The notes beneath the pieces were generated by a model. That model did not search any database. It was not told the DNA's origin and saw only the letters and a list, made by a program, of their open reading frames with translations. A DNA stretch of 64,000 nucleotides from Millisia brevis NBRC 105863 (GTDB taxonomy: Bacteria > Actinomycetota > Actinomycetes > Mycobacteriales > Mycobacteriaceae): the NCBI RefSeq assembly GCF_001552615.1, contig NZ_BCRN01000004.1:62001-126000 (forward strand), written 5' to 3'. Positions 46,652 through 57,178 of this stretch are shown one piece after another; positions within the stretch are counted from its first letter, which is position 1, and each line of letters opens with the position of its first letter. Made by a program: the position numbers and the translations under genes.

Positions 46652-47839
46652 ATGAGGATCCTGCATACGTCCGACTGGCATATCGGTCGGACCTTCCACG
46701 GTGCGGACCTCCTCGCCGATCAGCGCGCCGCGCTCGCCGAACTGGCCACGATCGTCGCGGCGGAGGCCGTCGATGTGGTGATCGTGGCCGGCGATATCTA
46801 CGACCGCGCGATCCCCAGTGCCGACGCCGTCGCGGTCTGCGACGAGGCATTCCGCGCGCTGCGCCGGGCCGGCGCCCTGATCGTCGTCAGCTCCGGCAAC
46901 CACGATTCGCCGACCCGGCTCGGTGCGGGCGCCGCGTTCAGCGCCGAGGGGGGTCTGCATCTGCGGACCCGCCCGCAGGACTGCGCGGTTCCGGTCGTGC
47001 TGTCCGACGAGCACGGCCCGGTCTGCATCTACCCGCTGCCCTATTTGGAGCCGGAGACCACTCGCGACGTCCTCGGTGTCCCGCAGGCGCGCAGTCACCA
47101 GGACATCCTGGCGGCGGCCCTCGGCGCGGTGCGCGCCGATCTCGAGCAGCGCCGCGCCGCCGATCCGCGCACCCGGGCCGTCGCGGCCGTCCACGCCTTT
47201 GTGGTCGGCGCGGCAGCCTCCGGCTCCGAACGGTCGATCGCCGTCGGCGGCGTCGAGACGGTATCGGCCGATCTGCTGGCCGACTTCGACTACGTCGCGC
47301 TCGGCCACCTGCACTCGACGCAGGAGGTGCGCCCGGGTATCTGGTACTCGGGCTCCCCGCTGGCCTACTCCTTCGGCGAGCGCAGCTCGGACAAGGGGGT
47401 CCTGCTGGTCGACCTGGATGCGGACGGTCCGGCGGTCGTGCGCCGCGTCCGGTTGGAATCGCCGCGCGGTTCGACCGTGCTGACCGGGACACTCGACGAG
47501 CTGCTCGCCGATCCGGCGCACCGCGCCGCGGAGGAGCGCTACGTCTCCGCGATCCTGACCGATGCGGTGCGGCCGGTCGATCCGATGCGCCGACTCAAGG
47601 AGCGCTTCCCGTACGCGGTCCACCTCGAATGGGTCGATCAGCGACCCGAACAGACGCGCTCCTACAAGGAGCGGGTCACCGGACGCTCCGATCTCGACGT
47701 GATGGCCGGCTTCCTGGCCGACGTGCGCAGCCCGGCCGATCCGGCGGAGGTGGATCTGCTCGAGCAGGCCCTGCGCGCGGCGACGTCCGAGGGCGACGAC
47801 ACCGCGCTCGACGGCCTCGACCACCTCTGGTCGGCGTGA
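46652..47839 (+). CDS. sbcD: Exonuclease SbcD (Mre11-type nuclease)
   Basis: 395 residues. Phosphoesterase motifs are in order: LHTSDWHIGRTF, VIVAGDIYDRAIPS, SSGNHDSPTRLG, VHAF and ALGHLHSTQEV, which bind two Mn ions. With SbcC it cuts hairpins and blocked DNA ends. ATG 46652 begins at the first motif. sbcC follows after 28 bases. Confidence 0.96.
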   Translation: MRILHTSDWHIGRTFHGADLLADQRAALAELATIVAAEAVDVVIVAGDIYDRAIPSADAVAVCDEAFRALRRAGALIVVSSGNHDSPTRLGAGAAFSAEGGLHLRTRPQDCAVPVVLSDEHGPVCIYPLPYLEPETTRDVLGVPQARSHQDILAAALGAVRADLEQRRAADPRTRAVAAVHAFVVGAAASGSERSIAVGGVETVSADLLADFDYVALGHLHSTQEVRPGIWYSGSPLAYSFGERSSDKGVLLVDLDADGPAVVRRVRLESPRGSTVLTGTLDELLADPAHRAAEERYVSAILTDAVRPVDPMRRLKERFPYAVHLEWVDQRPEQTRSYKERVTGRSDLDVMAGFLADVRSPADPAEVDLLEQALRAATSEGDDTALDGLDHLWSA

Positions 47840-47867
47840 CGGTGCCGACGAGCGTGACGGCGGCCCG

Positions 47868-50800
47868 ATGAGACTGCACTCCCTGACGATCACCGCCTTC
47901 GGGCCGTTCGCCGGCACCGTCTCGGTCGACTTCGACCGCCTCGGCAGCGACGGGCTCTTCCTGTTGCACGGGCAGACCGGCGCGGGCAAGACCTCGATCC
48001 TCGACGCGATCGCCTTCGCCCTCTACGGCGCCGTGCCGGGGGCACGCAGCGACGCCAAGCGACTGCTGTCCGATCACGCTCCGGCCGGTACCGCGCCGAA
48101 GGTGACGCTCGAGGCGACGCTGTCGGGACGGCGGATACGCATCGTGCGCTCGCCCGAGTACGTGCGGCCGAAGCGGCGCGGTACCGGCACGACCAAGGCG
48201 AACGCGAGCGCGACGTTGACGTGGCTCGACGGCCGGGGGACCAACCTGACGCGGCACGACGAGATCGGCGACGAGATCAACCGCCTGCTCGGGATGAGCG
48301 CCGCGCAGTTCTTCCAGGTGGTGCTGCTCCCACAGGGCGAGTTCGCGAAGTTCCTGCGGGCGAGCACCGACGATCGCAGCGCCCTGCTCGAGCGGCTCTT
48401 CGACACCGAACGGTTCCGGTCGATCGAGGAGTGGCTGCAGGACCGGCGCCGCCGCAGCGAGGAGAATCTGCGCGACAAGGCCGCCCACGTCGACCGGATC
48501 TCCGAGCGCTTCGCGCAGGCCGCCGGTGTCGACACCTGCGACGACGGCGACCCGGTGGCCTGGGCCCAGACCCTGGTGGTCCAGGAGAAGGCGCGCGCCC
48601 GGCAGGCCGGACAGACCGTGGCCCGTATCCGCGGGCAGCGCGAGGCCGCCGCCGCCGACCTCGCCCGGTTGACCGGCATCGAGCGGGCCCGCGAGCGCGG
48701 CAGCGATGCTCGCCGGGTGCTGGCCGCATTGGCCGCCGATGCCGAGCGGCATGCCGCCCGGGGCCGCGAATTGGCCGCCGCGGGGCGGGTCGGTCCGATC
48801 GCCTCCCTGATCGACGCGGAGGAGAGTGCCGCCGGGCGGCGGCTGTCGTCGCGCGCGGCGGTCGAGCGGGCGCGCGCCGGGCTCGCCGCGCTGCCGGACG
48901 GCCCGGCCCTGCTGGACCTGTTGCCCACCGATGGTGGGGCCGACCGGGCGGGCGCCGCCGGTGGAGCGGACCGCGACGGCGAGAGTGACGGTCGGGCGGA
49001 CGCCGAGACCGATGCCGGCGATCGGGCCCTGCGGGTCCTCGACGAGCACGCCACCGGTTGGGCCACGGTGATCGGCGGACTCGAACGCATGCTGCCGCTG
49101 CACGAGCGACGCGACCGTCTCGCGGCTCGGCGCACCGACGTCGTCGAGGAGACCGGGCGCCTCGAACGCGGACGCGACCGGATCGCCGCGAAGCTGGCGG
49201 ACGTGCCGGACCGGATCGCCGGCCTCGACGCCGACATCGAGCGGACCACCCCGGCCGCCCGTGCGGCCGGACCGCTGCGGGAGCGTCTCGCCGCCGCACG
49301 GACCGTCGCGGAGGCCGCCGCGCACCTCGAACGCGAACAGGACCGCCGCCGCGGCGCGGTCGAACGGTTCGAGGTCGCGCGCGCCGCCCACCAGGACGCC
49401 CGCGAACTGTGGCTGACGCTGCGCGAGCGACGGCTGGACGGGATGGCCGCCGAACTCGCCGCGGGCCTGGTCGACGGCGCGCCCTGTGCGGTTTGCGGTT
49501 CGGTCGAACACCCGCAGCCCGCGGTGCGCGCCGCGGCCGCGGTCGGCAAGGCCGAGGAGGACGACGCGCGCCGGCGCGAGCAGGAGGCCGAGGGACGCGC
49601 CGGGGAGGCGCAGCGGCTGGTCGCCGAGATCGACCGCCGGCTCTCCGAACTGTCCGGGCGCAGCAACGGCCGCTCCGCGTCGGACGCCGGCGCCGAGGTC
49701 GCCCGACTCGACGGGGAGCTGGGCGAGGCCCTCGACGCCGAACGTCGGCTCGAGGCCGCGCGCAAGCAGCGGATCGGGCTGGACGATCAGCGGCGGCGCT
49801 GGGAGGCCGAACTGGCCGAGGGACGCGAACTGCTGTCCGCCGCGCTTACCCGGTGCGAGGCGATCGACGCATCGCTGCTCGATATCGACGAACAGCTGCG
49901 CGAAGCGGGCGGCAGCGACGGCAGCGTCGCCGCCCGCATCGAGCGGTATCGGCGCCTGGTGTCGGCCGCCGGAGCCCTGCGCGATGCCCTCGATCGCGAG
50001 CGGTCGGCGCGCCGGCGCGCATCCCAGCAGCGGGCGGACCTGGCCGCGGCGCTGCGCGACGCCGGATTCGAGACGGTCGACGCCGCCCGCGCGGCGCGTC
50101 GCGATCCCGTGGCGATCGCCCGGATCGCCGAACTGCTCGACGACGCCGAACGCCGCCGCATCGGCGCGATCGAGACGCTGGCCCAGCCCGATGTGGTGGC
50201 GGCGGAGGCCGAACTGCCGGTCGACCTCACCACCGCCCGCGAGACCGACGCGCTGCTCGCCGACGCCCTGGAACGGGAGATCTCGAAGCGGGAGACCAGC
50301 GAACGGCGACGCGCGGAGATGGAGGACCTGGCCGCCCAACTCTGGTCGGCCTGCGACGTCCTCGCGCCGGTGCGCCGCGAGCACACCCGCATCACCGGGT
50401 TGGCCGAGGTGGTCGCCGGGCGCGGCGCGAACGTGCGGCGGATGTCGCTGCGGTCCTACGTCCTGGCGGCCCGCCTCGAGGAGGTCGCCATCGCCGCCAC
50501 CGAACGATTCCGGTCGATGTCCGCCGGGCGCTACGGCTTCGTTCACACCGACGGTGCCGGGCCCCGCGGGACCCGCGGTGGTCTGGGGCTCGAGATCAGC
50601 GACAGCTATACCGGCGTGATCCGGTCCGCGGCCACCCTGTCCGGCGGCGAGTCGTTCTGCGCCTCGCTGGCCCTGGCCCTCGGCCTGTCCGATGTGGTCA
50701 GCGCCGAGGCCGGCGGGGTCACCCTGGACACGATGTTCATCGACGAAGGGTTCGGCTCACTCGACTCCGAGGCGCTCGACGCGGTGATGGGCGTCCTCGA

Positions 50801-50930
50801 CGAGTTGCGGGCCGGCGGCCGGGTGGTCGGCGTGGTCAGCCACGTCGACGAGATGCGCTACCGCATCCCGAGCCGACTGCACGTCCTGCGCGAACGGTCC
50901 GGCTCGACACTCGAGCAGATCGCCGGCTAG
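47868..50930 (+). CDS. sbcC: Exonuclease SbcC (Rad50-type ATPase)
   Basis: 1020 residues. The Walker A motif GQTGAGKTS is at residues 35-43; long coiled coils rich in Ala, Arg and Glu flank a zinc hook CAVC at 540-543. The ABC signature TLSGGESFCASLALALGL and Walker B region DTMFIDEGFGSLDSEALDAV lie near the C-terminus. It drives the SbcD nuclease with ATP. It ends 38 bases before the convergent AI-2E-type gene. Confidence 0.96.
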   Translation: MRLHSLTITAFGPFAGTVSVDFDRLGSDGLFLLHGQTGAGKTSILDAIAFALYGAVPGARSDAKRLLSDHAPAGTAPKVTLEATLSGRRIRIVRSPEYVRPKRRGTGTTKANASATLTWLDGRGTNLTRHDEIGDEINRLLGMSAAQFFQVVLLPQGEFAKFLRASTDDRSALLERLFDTERFRSIEEWLQDRRRRSEENLRDKAAHVDRISERFAQAAGVDTCDDGDPVAWAQTLVVQEKARARQAGQTVARIRGQREAAAADLARLTGIERARERGSDARRVLAALAADAERHAARGRELAAAGRVGPIASLIDAEESAAGRRLSSRAAVERARAGLAALPDGPALLDLLPTDGGADRAGAAGGADRDGESDGRADAETDAGDRALRVLDEHATGWATVIGGLERMLPLHERRDRLAARRTDVVEETGRLERGRDRIAAKLADVPDRIAGLDADIERTTPAARAAGPLRERLAAARTVAEAAAHLEREQDRRRGAVERFEVARAAHQDARELWLTLRERRLDGMAAELAAGLVDGAPCAVCGSVEHPQPAVRAAAAVGKAEEDDARRREQEAEGRAGEAQRLVAEIDRRLSELSGRSNGRSASDAGAEVARLDGELGEALDAERRLEAARKQRIGLDDQRRRWEAELAEGRELLSAALTRCEAIDASLLDIDEQLREAGGSDGSVAARIERYRRLVSAAGALRDALDRERSARRRASQQRADLAAALRDAGFETVDAARAARRDPVAIARIAELLDDAERRRIGAIETLAQPDVVAAEAELPVDLTTARETDALLADALEREISKRETSERRRAEMEDLAAQLWSACDVLAPVRREHTRITGLAEVVAGRGANVRRMSLRSYVLAARLEEVAIAATERFRSMSAGRYGFVHTDGAGPRGTRGGLGLEISDSYTGVIRSAATLSGGESFCASLALALGLSDVVSAEAGGVTLDTMFIDEGFGSLDSEALDAVMGVLDELRAGGRVVGVVSHVDEMRYRIPSRLHVLRERSGSTLEQIAG

Positions 50931-50968
50931 GTCGCCGCGACCGGTTCGCTGTCGCGGCGCCGCCGCGG

Positions 50969-52237
50969 CTAGCTCTTGGTGTCGCCGCCGGGCGCCGGGG
51001 CCGCATCGGCCGGTGCGGTGTCGCCGTCGGTGTCCGCCGGCGGTTCGAGATCGGCCGGGTCGACGGCCGCGCCGACGGTGTCCGGTTCGCCGGTGGCACT
51101 GCGCGAGATCTGCTCGTTGATGTAGCGCAGCACGACGGCCGCGATCGCGATCGTCGGCACGGCGAGGAAGGCGCCGATGATGCCGAACGCGGAGCCGCCG
51201 GCGGTGACACCGAGCAGGACGACCACCGCGTGCAGATTCATCGAACGGCTCTGCAGCAGCGGCTGCAGCACATTTCCTTCGACCTGCTGCACGATGATGA
51301 TGATCGCCAGCACGGCCAGCGCCGTGGTGAAACCGTTGGCGACCAGGGCGACGAGGACCGCGAGCGCGCCCGCGACGAAGGCACCGACGATCGGGATGAA
51401 GCCGCCGAGGAAGGTCAGGGTGATCAGCACCGGCGCCAACGGGACGCCGAGCAGGATCAGGCCGAGGCCGATGAACACCGCGTCGATCGCGCTGACGATC
51501 GCCTGGGTGCGGATGAACCCGCCCAGGGTGTCCCAGGCCCGCTCGAAGACCTCGGCGATATGCCGGCCCGACCGCGCCCCCGACATCGCGCGCACCCAGG
51601 GGATGAAGGACGGCCCGTCCTTGAGGAAGAAGAAGACGAGCACCAGCACCAGGGCCAACGTCACGACGGTCGATCCGACGGCGCCGACACCGCTGAACAC
51701 GCCGCCGGCGATCGCCTGGGCGCGGCTCTGCAACTCTTGGCTGGCCTGCTGGATCGCCGTGTCGATCTGGTCGTCCCGCAGGTTGATCGGCGGACCTTCC
51801 AACCAGGTCTGAATCTGCGTGACGCCCTGGGTGGCGCGGGTGACCAGGTCGGGGGCCTGGGCGACGATCGACGGGATGATCGAGGCGATCACGCCGCCGA
51901 GGATCAGGAAGAACAGCAGCATCACGGCCAGCGACGCCAGCGCCGGTGGGACGCCGAAGCGGCGCAGCGTGCGCGTCGCCGGCCACAGCACGGTGGTCAC
52001 GATCGTGGCGAGCACCACCGGCAGCAGGATCACCCAGAATTCGCCGACCAACCAGCCGAGCACCCACGCGCCGGCGGCGATGGCGACCATCGCCACCGAC
52101 CACTTGGCCAGCCAGAGCAGCCCGCGGCCGATCATCGCGCCGCGGTCGGGTCCGGCGGCCCGGTCGGACGTGCCGCTGTCGGACGTTGCCCGATCGAAGT
52201 CGAGGGCGGTCTGCTCGGGCACCACACCGTCGGTCAT
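50969..52237 (-). CDS. AI-2E family membrane protein
   Basis: 422 residues, seven to eight membrane spans. Family landmarks are LTFLGGFIPIVGAFVAGALA and VQQVEGNVLQPLLQSRSMNL, which lies before the last spans. Members are called autoinducer-2 exporters by name, but many act as ion antiporters or have no known substrate. The C-terminal 60 residues are Asp/Ala/Pro-rich. ATG or GTG at 52237. Confidence 0.88.
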   Translation of the reverse strand: MTDGVVPEQTALDFDRATSDSGTSDRAAGPDRGAMIGRGLLWLAKWSVAMVAIAAGAWVLGWLVGEFWVILLPVVLATIVTTVLWPATRTLRRFGVPPALASLAVMLLFFLILGGVIASIIPSIVAQAPDLVTRATQGVTQIQTWLEGPPINLRDDQIDTAIQQASQELQSRAQAIAGGVFSGVGAVGSTVVTLALVLVLVFFFLKDGPSFIPWVRAMSGARSGRHIAEVFERAWDTLGGFIRTQAIVSAIDAVFIGLGLILLGVPLAPVLITLTFLGGFIPIVGAFVAGALAVLVALVANGFTTALAVLAIIIIVQQVEGNVLQPLLQSRSMNLHAVVVLLGVTAGGSAFGIIGAFLAVPTIAIAAVVLRYINEQISRSATGEPDTVGAAVDPADLEPPADTDGDTAPADAAPAPGGDTKS

Positions 52238-52443
52238 GTCGCTCTCTTCCGTACCTGCCGTGAATCGGGTCCGCCTACCCGCTCGGGACCGACGGATCGG
52301 CCCGGAAGCGCTTCGAGGTGCACTCTAACGTGCCCGGTGTGCACGGCTTTGGAACCGTCCGCCGGATGTCGGGACCGCAGGTCGGCCGGGTGATTCGCCC
52401 CGAGACCCCGAGCCCGGTACAGGGGGCGTGTCAGACTCTGCGG

Positions 52444-53070
52444 GTGACCGACCCATACGCGCAGCGCCCCGGCGATTCGTCCCAGCCGTCCGACCAATCC
52501 CCGTCCTTCGATCGGCCCCAGCAGTCCGGGCCGAACCCGTTCGACAAGAGCCCGTCGTTCGAGAAGGGCGCGTCCTACGATCAGCCCGGCTCGTCGTACG
52601 GCCAGTCGTCGCCCTCCTACGGCCAGTCGCCCTCGTTCGATCAGGGCAGGCAGTTCGATCAGGGACAGCCCTACCCCGGATCGCAGCCGTACGGCGGATC
52701 GCAGCCCTACGAGCAGAATGCCTACGGCGCGCCGCAGCCGTACGCGCCCGCGGACCCCTGGCAGCAGGGTGCGGCCTACCCGGCCGGCGACCCCTCGGCC
52801 GCGCCGCCGAAGTCGAACGTCGGTTGGGCGGTCGCCGCGGTGATCTTCTTCTGGCCGCTGGCCTTCTCGGCCTTCACCCATGCGCTCGACGTCTTCCCGG
52901 CCTGGTCGCGTGGCGACGTCGCCGGCGCGCAGTACCACTCGCAGCGGGCCCGCACACTCGGTCTGTGGGCGTTGGCGATCTGGGCGGTCATCTTCGTGCT
53001 GATGGCGATCGCCTATATCGGGCTGATCGCGGTCGCCGTGGGCGCGGCCTCCTCCACCGGCACCTGGTAG
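52444..53070 (+). CDS. CD225/dispanin-family protein with repeat-rich N-terminus
   Basis: 208 residues. The first 120 residues are Gln/Pro/Ser/Tyr-rich with imperfect repeats (SYGQSSPSYGQSPSFDQ). Then two hydrophobic segments flank FTHALDVFPAWSRGDVAGAQ and YHSQRARTLGLWAL, the CD225 layout also found in human IFITM proteins. In actinobacteria such proteins are membrane-associated and uncharacterised. GTG at 52444 has no clear ribosome-binding site. Confidence 0.75.
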   Translation: MTDPYAQRPGDSSQPSDQSPSFDRPQQSGPNPFDKSPSFEKGASYDQPGSSYGQSSPSYGQSPSFDQGRQFDQGQPYPGSQPYGGSQPYEQNAYGAPQPYAPADPWQQGAAYPAGDPSAAPPKSNVGWAVAAVIFFWPLAFSAFTHALDVFPAWSRGDVAGAQYHSQRARTLGLWALAIWAVIFVLMAIAYIGLIAVAVGAASSTGTW

Positions 53071-53125
53071 GTCGATGTCCGGCGGCGGTGGGGCCGCGGG
53101 GGGTCACCGGTAAACTCCAACCCTC

Positions 53126-54208
53126 GTGAGCCTCACCCTGGGAATCGTCGGCCTGCCCAACGTCGGCAAATCGACCTTGTTCAACGCGCTGACGCGCAAC
53201 GATGTGCTGGCGGCCAACTATCCGTTCGCCACGATCGAGCCGAACGAGGGCGTCGTCCCGCTGCCGGATCCGCGCCTGGATCAGCTGGCGGAGATCTTCG
53301 GTTCGGAGCGGATCGTTCCGGCGACCGTGACGTTCGTCGACATCGCCGGCATCGTCAAGGGCGCGTCCGACGGAGCCGGTCTGGGCAACAAGTTCCTGGC
53401 CAATATCCGGGAGGCCGATGCGATCTGCCAGGTGGTGCGCGTCTTCGCCGACGAGGACGTCGTACACGTCGACGGCCGGATCGATCCGACCTCGGATATC
53501 GAGGTGATCGAGACCGAGCTGATCATCGCCGACCTGCAGACCCTGGACAAGGCGCTGCCGCGTCTCGAGAAGGAAGCCCGCAACAACAAGGAGCGGGTAC
53601 CGATCCTCGAGGCGGTGCGCGCCGCGCACGACATCCTCGACGCCGGCACGACGCTCTACGCCGCTCGCGATCGCATCGACATCTCGGTGCTGCGCGAGCT
53701 GACGCTGTTGACCACCAAGCCATTTCTGTACGTCTTCAACGCCGATGAGTCGATTCTCACCGATAACGATCGCGTATCGGAGTTGCGGGCCGCGGTCGCG
53801 CCGGCGGACGCGGTCTTCCTCGACGCGAAAATCGAGTCCGAGTTGCTGGAACTCGACGAGGAATCGGCGTCCGAATTGCTCGAATCGATCGGTCAGGCCG
53901 AGCCCGGCCTGCACGCTCTCGCGCGGGCCGGCTTCCACACCCTCGGCCTCCAGAGCTTCCTGACCGCGGGCCCGAAAGAGGCTCGGGCCTGGACGATTCG
54001 CCACGGCGACACCGCGCCGAAGGCGGCGGGCGTCATCCATTCCGATTTCGAGCGCGGCTTCATCAAGGCGGAGGTCGTCTCCTTTGCCGATTTGGTCGAA
54101 GCGGGGTCGATGACCAAGGCGCGCGCCGCCGGAAAAGTCCGGATGGAAGGCAAGGAGTACGTGATGGTCGACGGTGACGTTGTGGAGTTCCGGAGCGCTC
54201 CGGTATAG
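53126..54208 (+). CDS. ychF: Redox-regulated ATPase YchF
   Basis: 360 residues, Obg-like GTPase-fold protein. G1 [17 protein letters not shown] starts at residue 6, and [20 protein letters not shown] is G3. The variant G4 motif YVFNADE matches the ATP-preferring YchF family, and the C-terminal TGS domain is present. It binds the ribosome and is linked to stress response. GTG 53126. It follows DUF6542, rmuC and sbcDC rather than ispH directly. Confidence 0.96.
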   Translation: MSLTLGIVGLPNVGKSTLFNALTRNDVLAANYPFATIEPNEGVVPLPDPRLDQLAEIFGSERIVPATVTFVDIAGIVKGASDGAGLGNKFLANIREADAICQVVRVFADEDVVHVDGRIDPTSDIEVIETELIIADLQTLDKALPRLEKEARNNKERVPILEAVRAAHDILDAGTTLYAARDRIDISVLRELTLLTTKPFLYVFNADESILTDNDRVSELRAAVAPADAVFLDAKIESELLELDEESASELLESIGQAEPGLHALARAGFHTLGLQSFLTAGPKEARAWTIRHGDTAPKAAGVIHSDFERGFIKAEVVSFADLVEAGSMTKARAAGKVRMEGKEYVMVDGDVVEFRSAPV

Positions 54209-54553
54209 ACAACGTCACGGTGAACAACCGATGTCGAAAGGCGACTGTCTGTCGATCTCGACATAATGGTGCCGCCGGCCACGAGCGGGTCCGTCGACTC
54301 GCGATCGGATCACGGTGGCCGTGGTGCGACCCCTCAGCGGGGTCGAGAGAGCGTCGAGCCCGGAGGCATCGGCGGCTGGTTCGAGTCGGGGAACAGGTTG
54401 TAGGTGCACGGACAGGACGAACCGACGCGGCCGGGCGTCGCAGGTCGCTCCGGATCGCCGGATTCCGGAACGGAGACGGTCGCGCGGGATGGTCGGTTGC
54501 GTGCCTTCCTGCCACCGGCATGGCGTTCGGAACGGGTGCGGACAGGAGGGTCG
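54209..54553. promoter_or_regulatory. Gap before the acyltransferase gene
   Basis: Contains the palindrome TGTCGA-TC-TCGACA (54250-54263) directly followed by CATAAT (54262-54267), a good -10-like hexamer. The second half could code for an N-terminal extension of the acyltransferase (GTG at 54404), but the stronger start is downstream. Confidence 0.4.
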
Positions 54554-56773
54554 GTGAGCACGTCGTCGGGACGACTCCGCGCCTGGTCGACCGGTCATCA
54601 CGCCGATGACGGGGCCGATCGGACCGCTGCGGTGACCCTCGACAAGCGGACCGCCGAAGCCTCCTCCGAGGCGGCCTCGACCGATGGTCCGTCCTCCCCG
54701 GACGCTCCCGACGCAACGCCGCGCACCGACTCGACCGGAACCAAGCGGCGGGACGATCTCGACGGACTGCGCGGTGTCGCGATCGCGATGGTGGTGATCG
54801 GCCACGTCTGGTTCGGCAAGGTCACCGGCGGCGTCGACGCCTTCCTGGTGCTGTCCGGTTTCTTCTTCACCGGCATGGTCGTCCGGCGGATCGGTCGTGG
54901 AGGCTCGCCCGTCACGATCATGACCAATACGATGCGCCGGCTGCTGCCCGCGCTGCTGACGGTGCTGGCGGCGATCGCGGTGACCGTCGCCCTGATCCGG
55001 CCGCCCACGCAGTGGTCCTCCACCTCGGACCAGATCCTCGCCTCCGCGCTGTACTTCCAGAACTGGTACCTGGCGGAGACCGACGCGAACTATCTGGCGG
55101 CCGACGTCTCGGTCAGCCCGATGCAGCACCTGTGGTCGATGTCGATCCAGGGCCAGTTCTTCCTCGCCGCCGCGATCCTGATCTCGGCGGCGATCTGGGT
55201 CACCCGACGGTTCGCCGGCGCGCACCGGATCCGGCCGGTCCTGACCGTCGTCTTCGTCGCCGTCATCGTCTGGTCCTTCGTCTACGCCGCGATCGGGGTC
55301 GAGGCCGGCGGTACCCGGGCCTACTACGACACCGGCGCGCGTGTCTGGGAGCTGCTGCTCGGCGGCCTGCTCGCGTTGTGGCTGCCCTCGATCAGGCTGC
55401 CGATGCTGTTGCGCCGTCTCCTCGCGGTGGTCGGCATCGGCTTCCTGCTGACCTGCGGCTACTTCCTCGACGGCGCCTCGCTCTTCCCCGGCCCGTGGGC
55501 ACTGTGGCCGGTGCTGGCGACGTGCGCGATGATCCTGGCCGGCGCGGGCGGGGACTACCCGGGGATCTCACGGATGCTCGCGACCCGGCCGATGGTCGAA
55601 CTCGGCGCGCTGGCCTACTCGCTCTACCTGTGGCACTGGCCGATCCTGATCTTCTGGATGGTGCACTTCGACCTGTCCCGCGTCGGGGTGCAGGTCGGAC
55701 TGGGCATCATCGGGGCGTCCCTCGTGCTGGCCTATGCGACCAATCGGTGGATCGAGGAGCCGCTGCGGGCCGGGCGGGCGCCCGCACCGATCGGCGAGCC
55801 CGGCGCGATGCGCGCGCGGATCGGCCGCGGCGTGGCCGTCGGCCTGACCGTCGTCATGACGATCACCGCCGTCGGATCGGCGACCCTGTGGCAGCTGGTC
55901 ATGGTGGCCAATCCCACCGAACCGGCCGGCACCCTCGACGCGCGGCAGTATCCGGGGGCGGCGGCTCTCCTGCGCGGAGTCGACGTCCCGGATGTCCCGA
56001 TGCGACCGACCGTCTACGAGGCGCCGGCCGAGCTGCCGGCCAGCACGAAGGACGGCTGTATCGCCGATTGGGAGACGACCGAGGCGATCACCTGCAGCTA
56101 CGGCGACCTGTCGTCCGATCGGGTGTTGGCGCTCGCCGGCAGCTCCCACGCCGAGCACTGGTTGACGGCCTTCGATGCGTTGGGCAAGACGCACAATTTC
56201 CGCGTCGACGTGTACCTCAAGATGGGCTGCCCGTTGACGGTGGCGACCTCCGAGACCGACGACGTGTTCACCGGCGAATGCCGGGCCTGGTCGGCGGAGG
56301 CGATCGAGATGATGGCCGCCGCCCAGCCGGACTGGGTGTTCACCACCGCCACCCGGCCGCGGATTCCGGAGGGCGGCGACGATGTTCCGCCGGACTATAT
56401 GGACGTCTGGCATCGCCTCGGCGAGCTCGGTCTCAACGTGATCGCGATCCGGGACACCCCGTGGCTGCGCAGCGAGGACGGCATCTGGTACCGCGCCAAC
56501 GACTGCCTCGCCCAGGGTGGCAGCGCCGAATCGTGCGGGATCCCGCGCGATCGAGCGCTGAGCCCGGTCAACCCGGCGATCGATGCGATCGCCCAGTTCC
56601 CGAACGTTCACGGGGTCGATCTGACCGACGGCGTCTGCGGCCCGCTCTACTGTCGGGCGGTCGAGGGCAATGTGCTGGTCTACCACGACGAGCACCACCT
56701 GTCGGCCAGCTACGTGCGCACCCTCGCGCCGGAGCTGTGGCGCCAGGTCGGGCCGATCACCGGCTGGGGATAG
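54554..56773 (+). CDS. Acyltransferase-3 / SGNH hydrolase fusion membrane protein
   Basis: 739 residues. An acyltransferase-3 domain (about residues 70-430, ten to eleven spans) begins with DLDGLRGVAIAMVVIGHVWF, where the His is catalytic, and includes LYLWHWPILIFWMV. A C-terminal extracytoplasmic SGNH-like domain has ALAGSSHAEHW for the nucleophile block and DEHHLSASYV for the catalytic Asp/His. Such proteins O-acylate cell-wall sugars, as OatA and OafA do. GTG 54554 has AGGAGG upstream; GTG 54404 would add 50 low-complexity residues. Confidence 0.88.
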   Translation: MSTSSGRLRAWSTGHHADDGADRTAAVTLDKRTAEASSEAASTDGPSSPDAPDATPRTDSTGTKRRDDLDGLRGVAIAMVVIGHVWFGKVTGGVDAFLVLSGFFFTGMVVRRIGRGGSPVTIMTNTMRRLLPALLTVLAAIAVTVALIRPPTQWSSTSDQILASALYFQNWYLAETDANYLAADVSVSPMQHLWSMSIQGQFFLAAAILISAAIWVTRRFAGAHRIRPVLTVVFVAVIVWSFVYAAIGVEAGGTRAYYDTGARVWELLLGGLLALWLPSIRLPMLLRRLLAVVGIGFLLTCGYFLDGASLFPGPWALWPVLATCAMILAGAGGDYPGISRMLATRPMVELGALAYSLYLWHWPILIFWMVHFDLSRVGVQVGLGIIGASLVLAYATNRWIEEPLRAGRAPAPIGEPGAMRARIGRGVAVGLTVVMTITAVGSATLWQLVMVANPTEPAGTLDARQYPGAAALLRGVDVPDVPMRPTVYEAPAELPASTKDGCIADWETTEAITCSYGDLSSDRVLALAGSSHAEHWLTAFDALGKTHNFRVDVYLKMGCPLTVATSETDDVFTGECRAWSAEAIEMMAAAQPDWVFTTATRPRIPEGGDDVPPDYMDVWHRLGELGLNVIAIRDTPWLRSEDGIWYRANDCLAQGGSAESCGIPRDRALSPVNPAIDAIAQFPNVHGVDLTDGVCGPLYCRAVEGNVLVYHDEHHLSASYVRTLAPELWRQVGPITGWG

Positions 56774-56886
56774 CCGGGCGAGCCGCAGGACGTCGGGCAG
56801 GACCGGGTGAAGCAAAGCTCCAGGTAAGGGAAAGATCGGGGTGCTCACCGATGCGCCGGCAGGCCCGCGAACGGCACAGTGGAGTC

Positions 56887-57168
56887 ATGGCTACCGACAA
56901 CACCGGCACCGACTACGCCGCCTTCGACCCCTCCACCTCGTCCACCTACTCCGCCCCCGGGATCGACCCCGCCGGCACCCCCGAGTCGCCGCGGCTGACC
57001 CGCGCGACCGACGGCCGCATGATCGCCGGCGTCTGCGCCGGACTCGCCCGCCGCTACGGGTGGGACGTCAACCTGGTGCGCGTGCTGTTCGTGCTGTCCT
57101 GCCTGCTGCCGGGACCGCAGTTCCTCGCCTACCTGGCGCTCTGGGTGATCATCCCCGCCGACCGCTGA
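56887..57168 (+). CDS. PspC domain membrane protein
   Basis: 93 residues. After a Ser/Thr-rich N-terminus, TRATDGRMIAGVCAGLARRY and the helix LVRVLFVLSCLLPGPQFLAY form a PspC domain. PspC proteins respond to membrane stress in many bacteria; here it stands alone with no other psp genes. GGAG precedes the ATG. Its 3' end is 10 bases from the convergent nadE. Confidence 0.88.
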   Translation: MATDNTGTDYAAFDPSTSSTYSAPGIDPAGTPESPRLTRATDGRMIAGVCAGLARRYGWDVNLVRVLFVLSCLLPGPQFLAYLALWVIIPADR

Positions 57169-57178
57169 CCCGGTCGGA

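Noticed and set aside
49058-52393. Plus-strand open frame of 1111 codons across sbcC and the AI-2E-type gene
   Set aside because: Out-of-frame reading of sbcC followed by antisense of the membrane protein gene; no domain seen.
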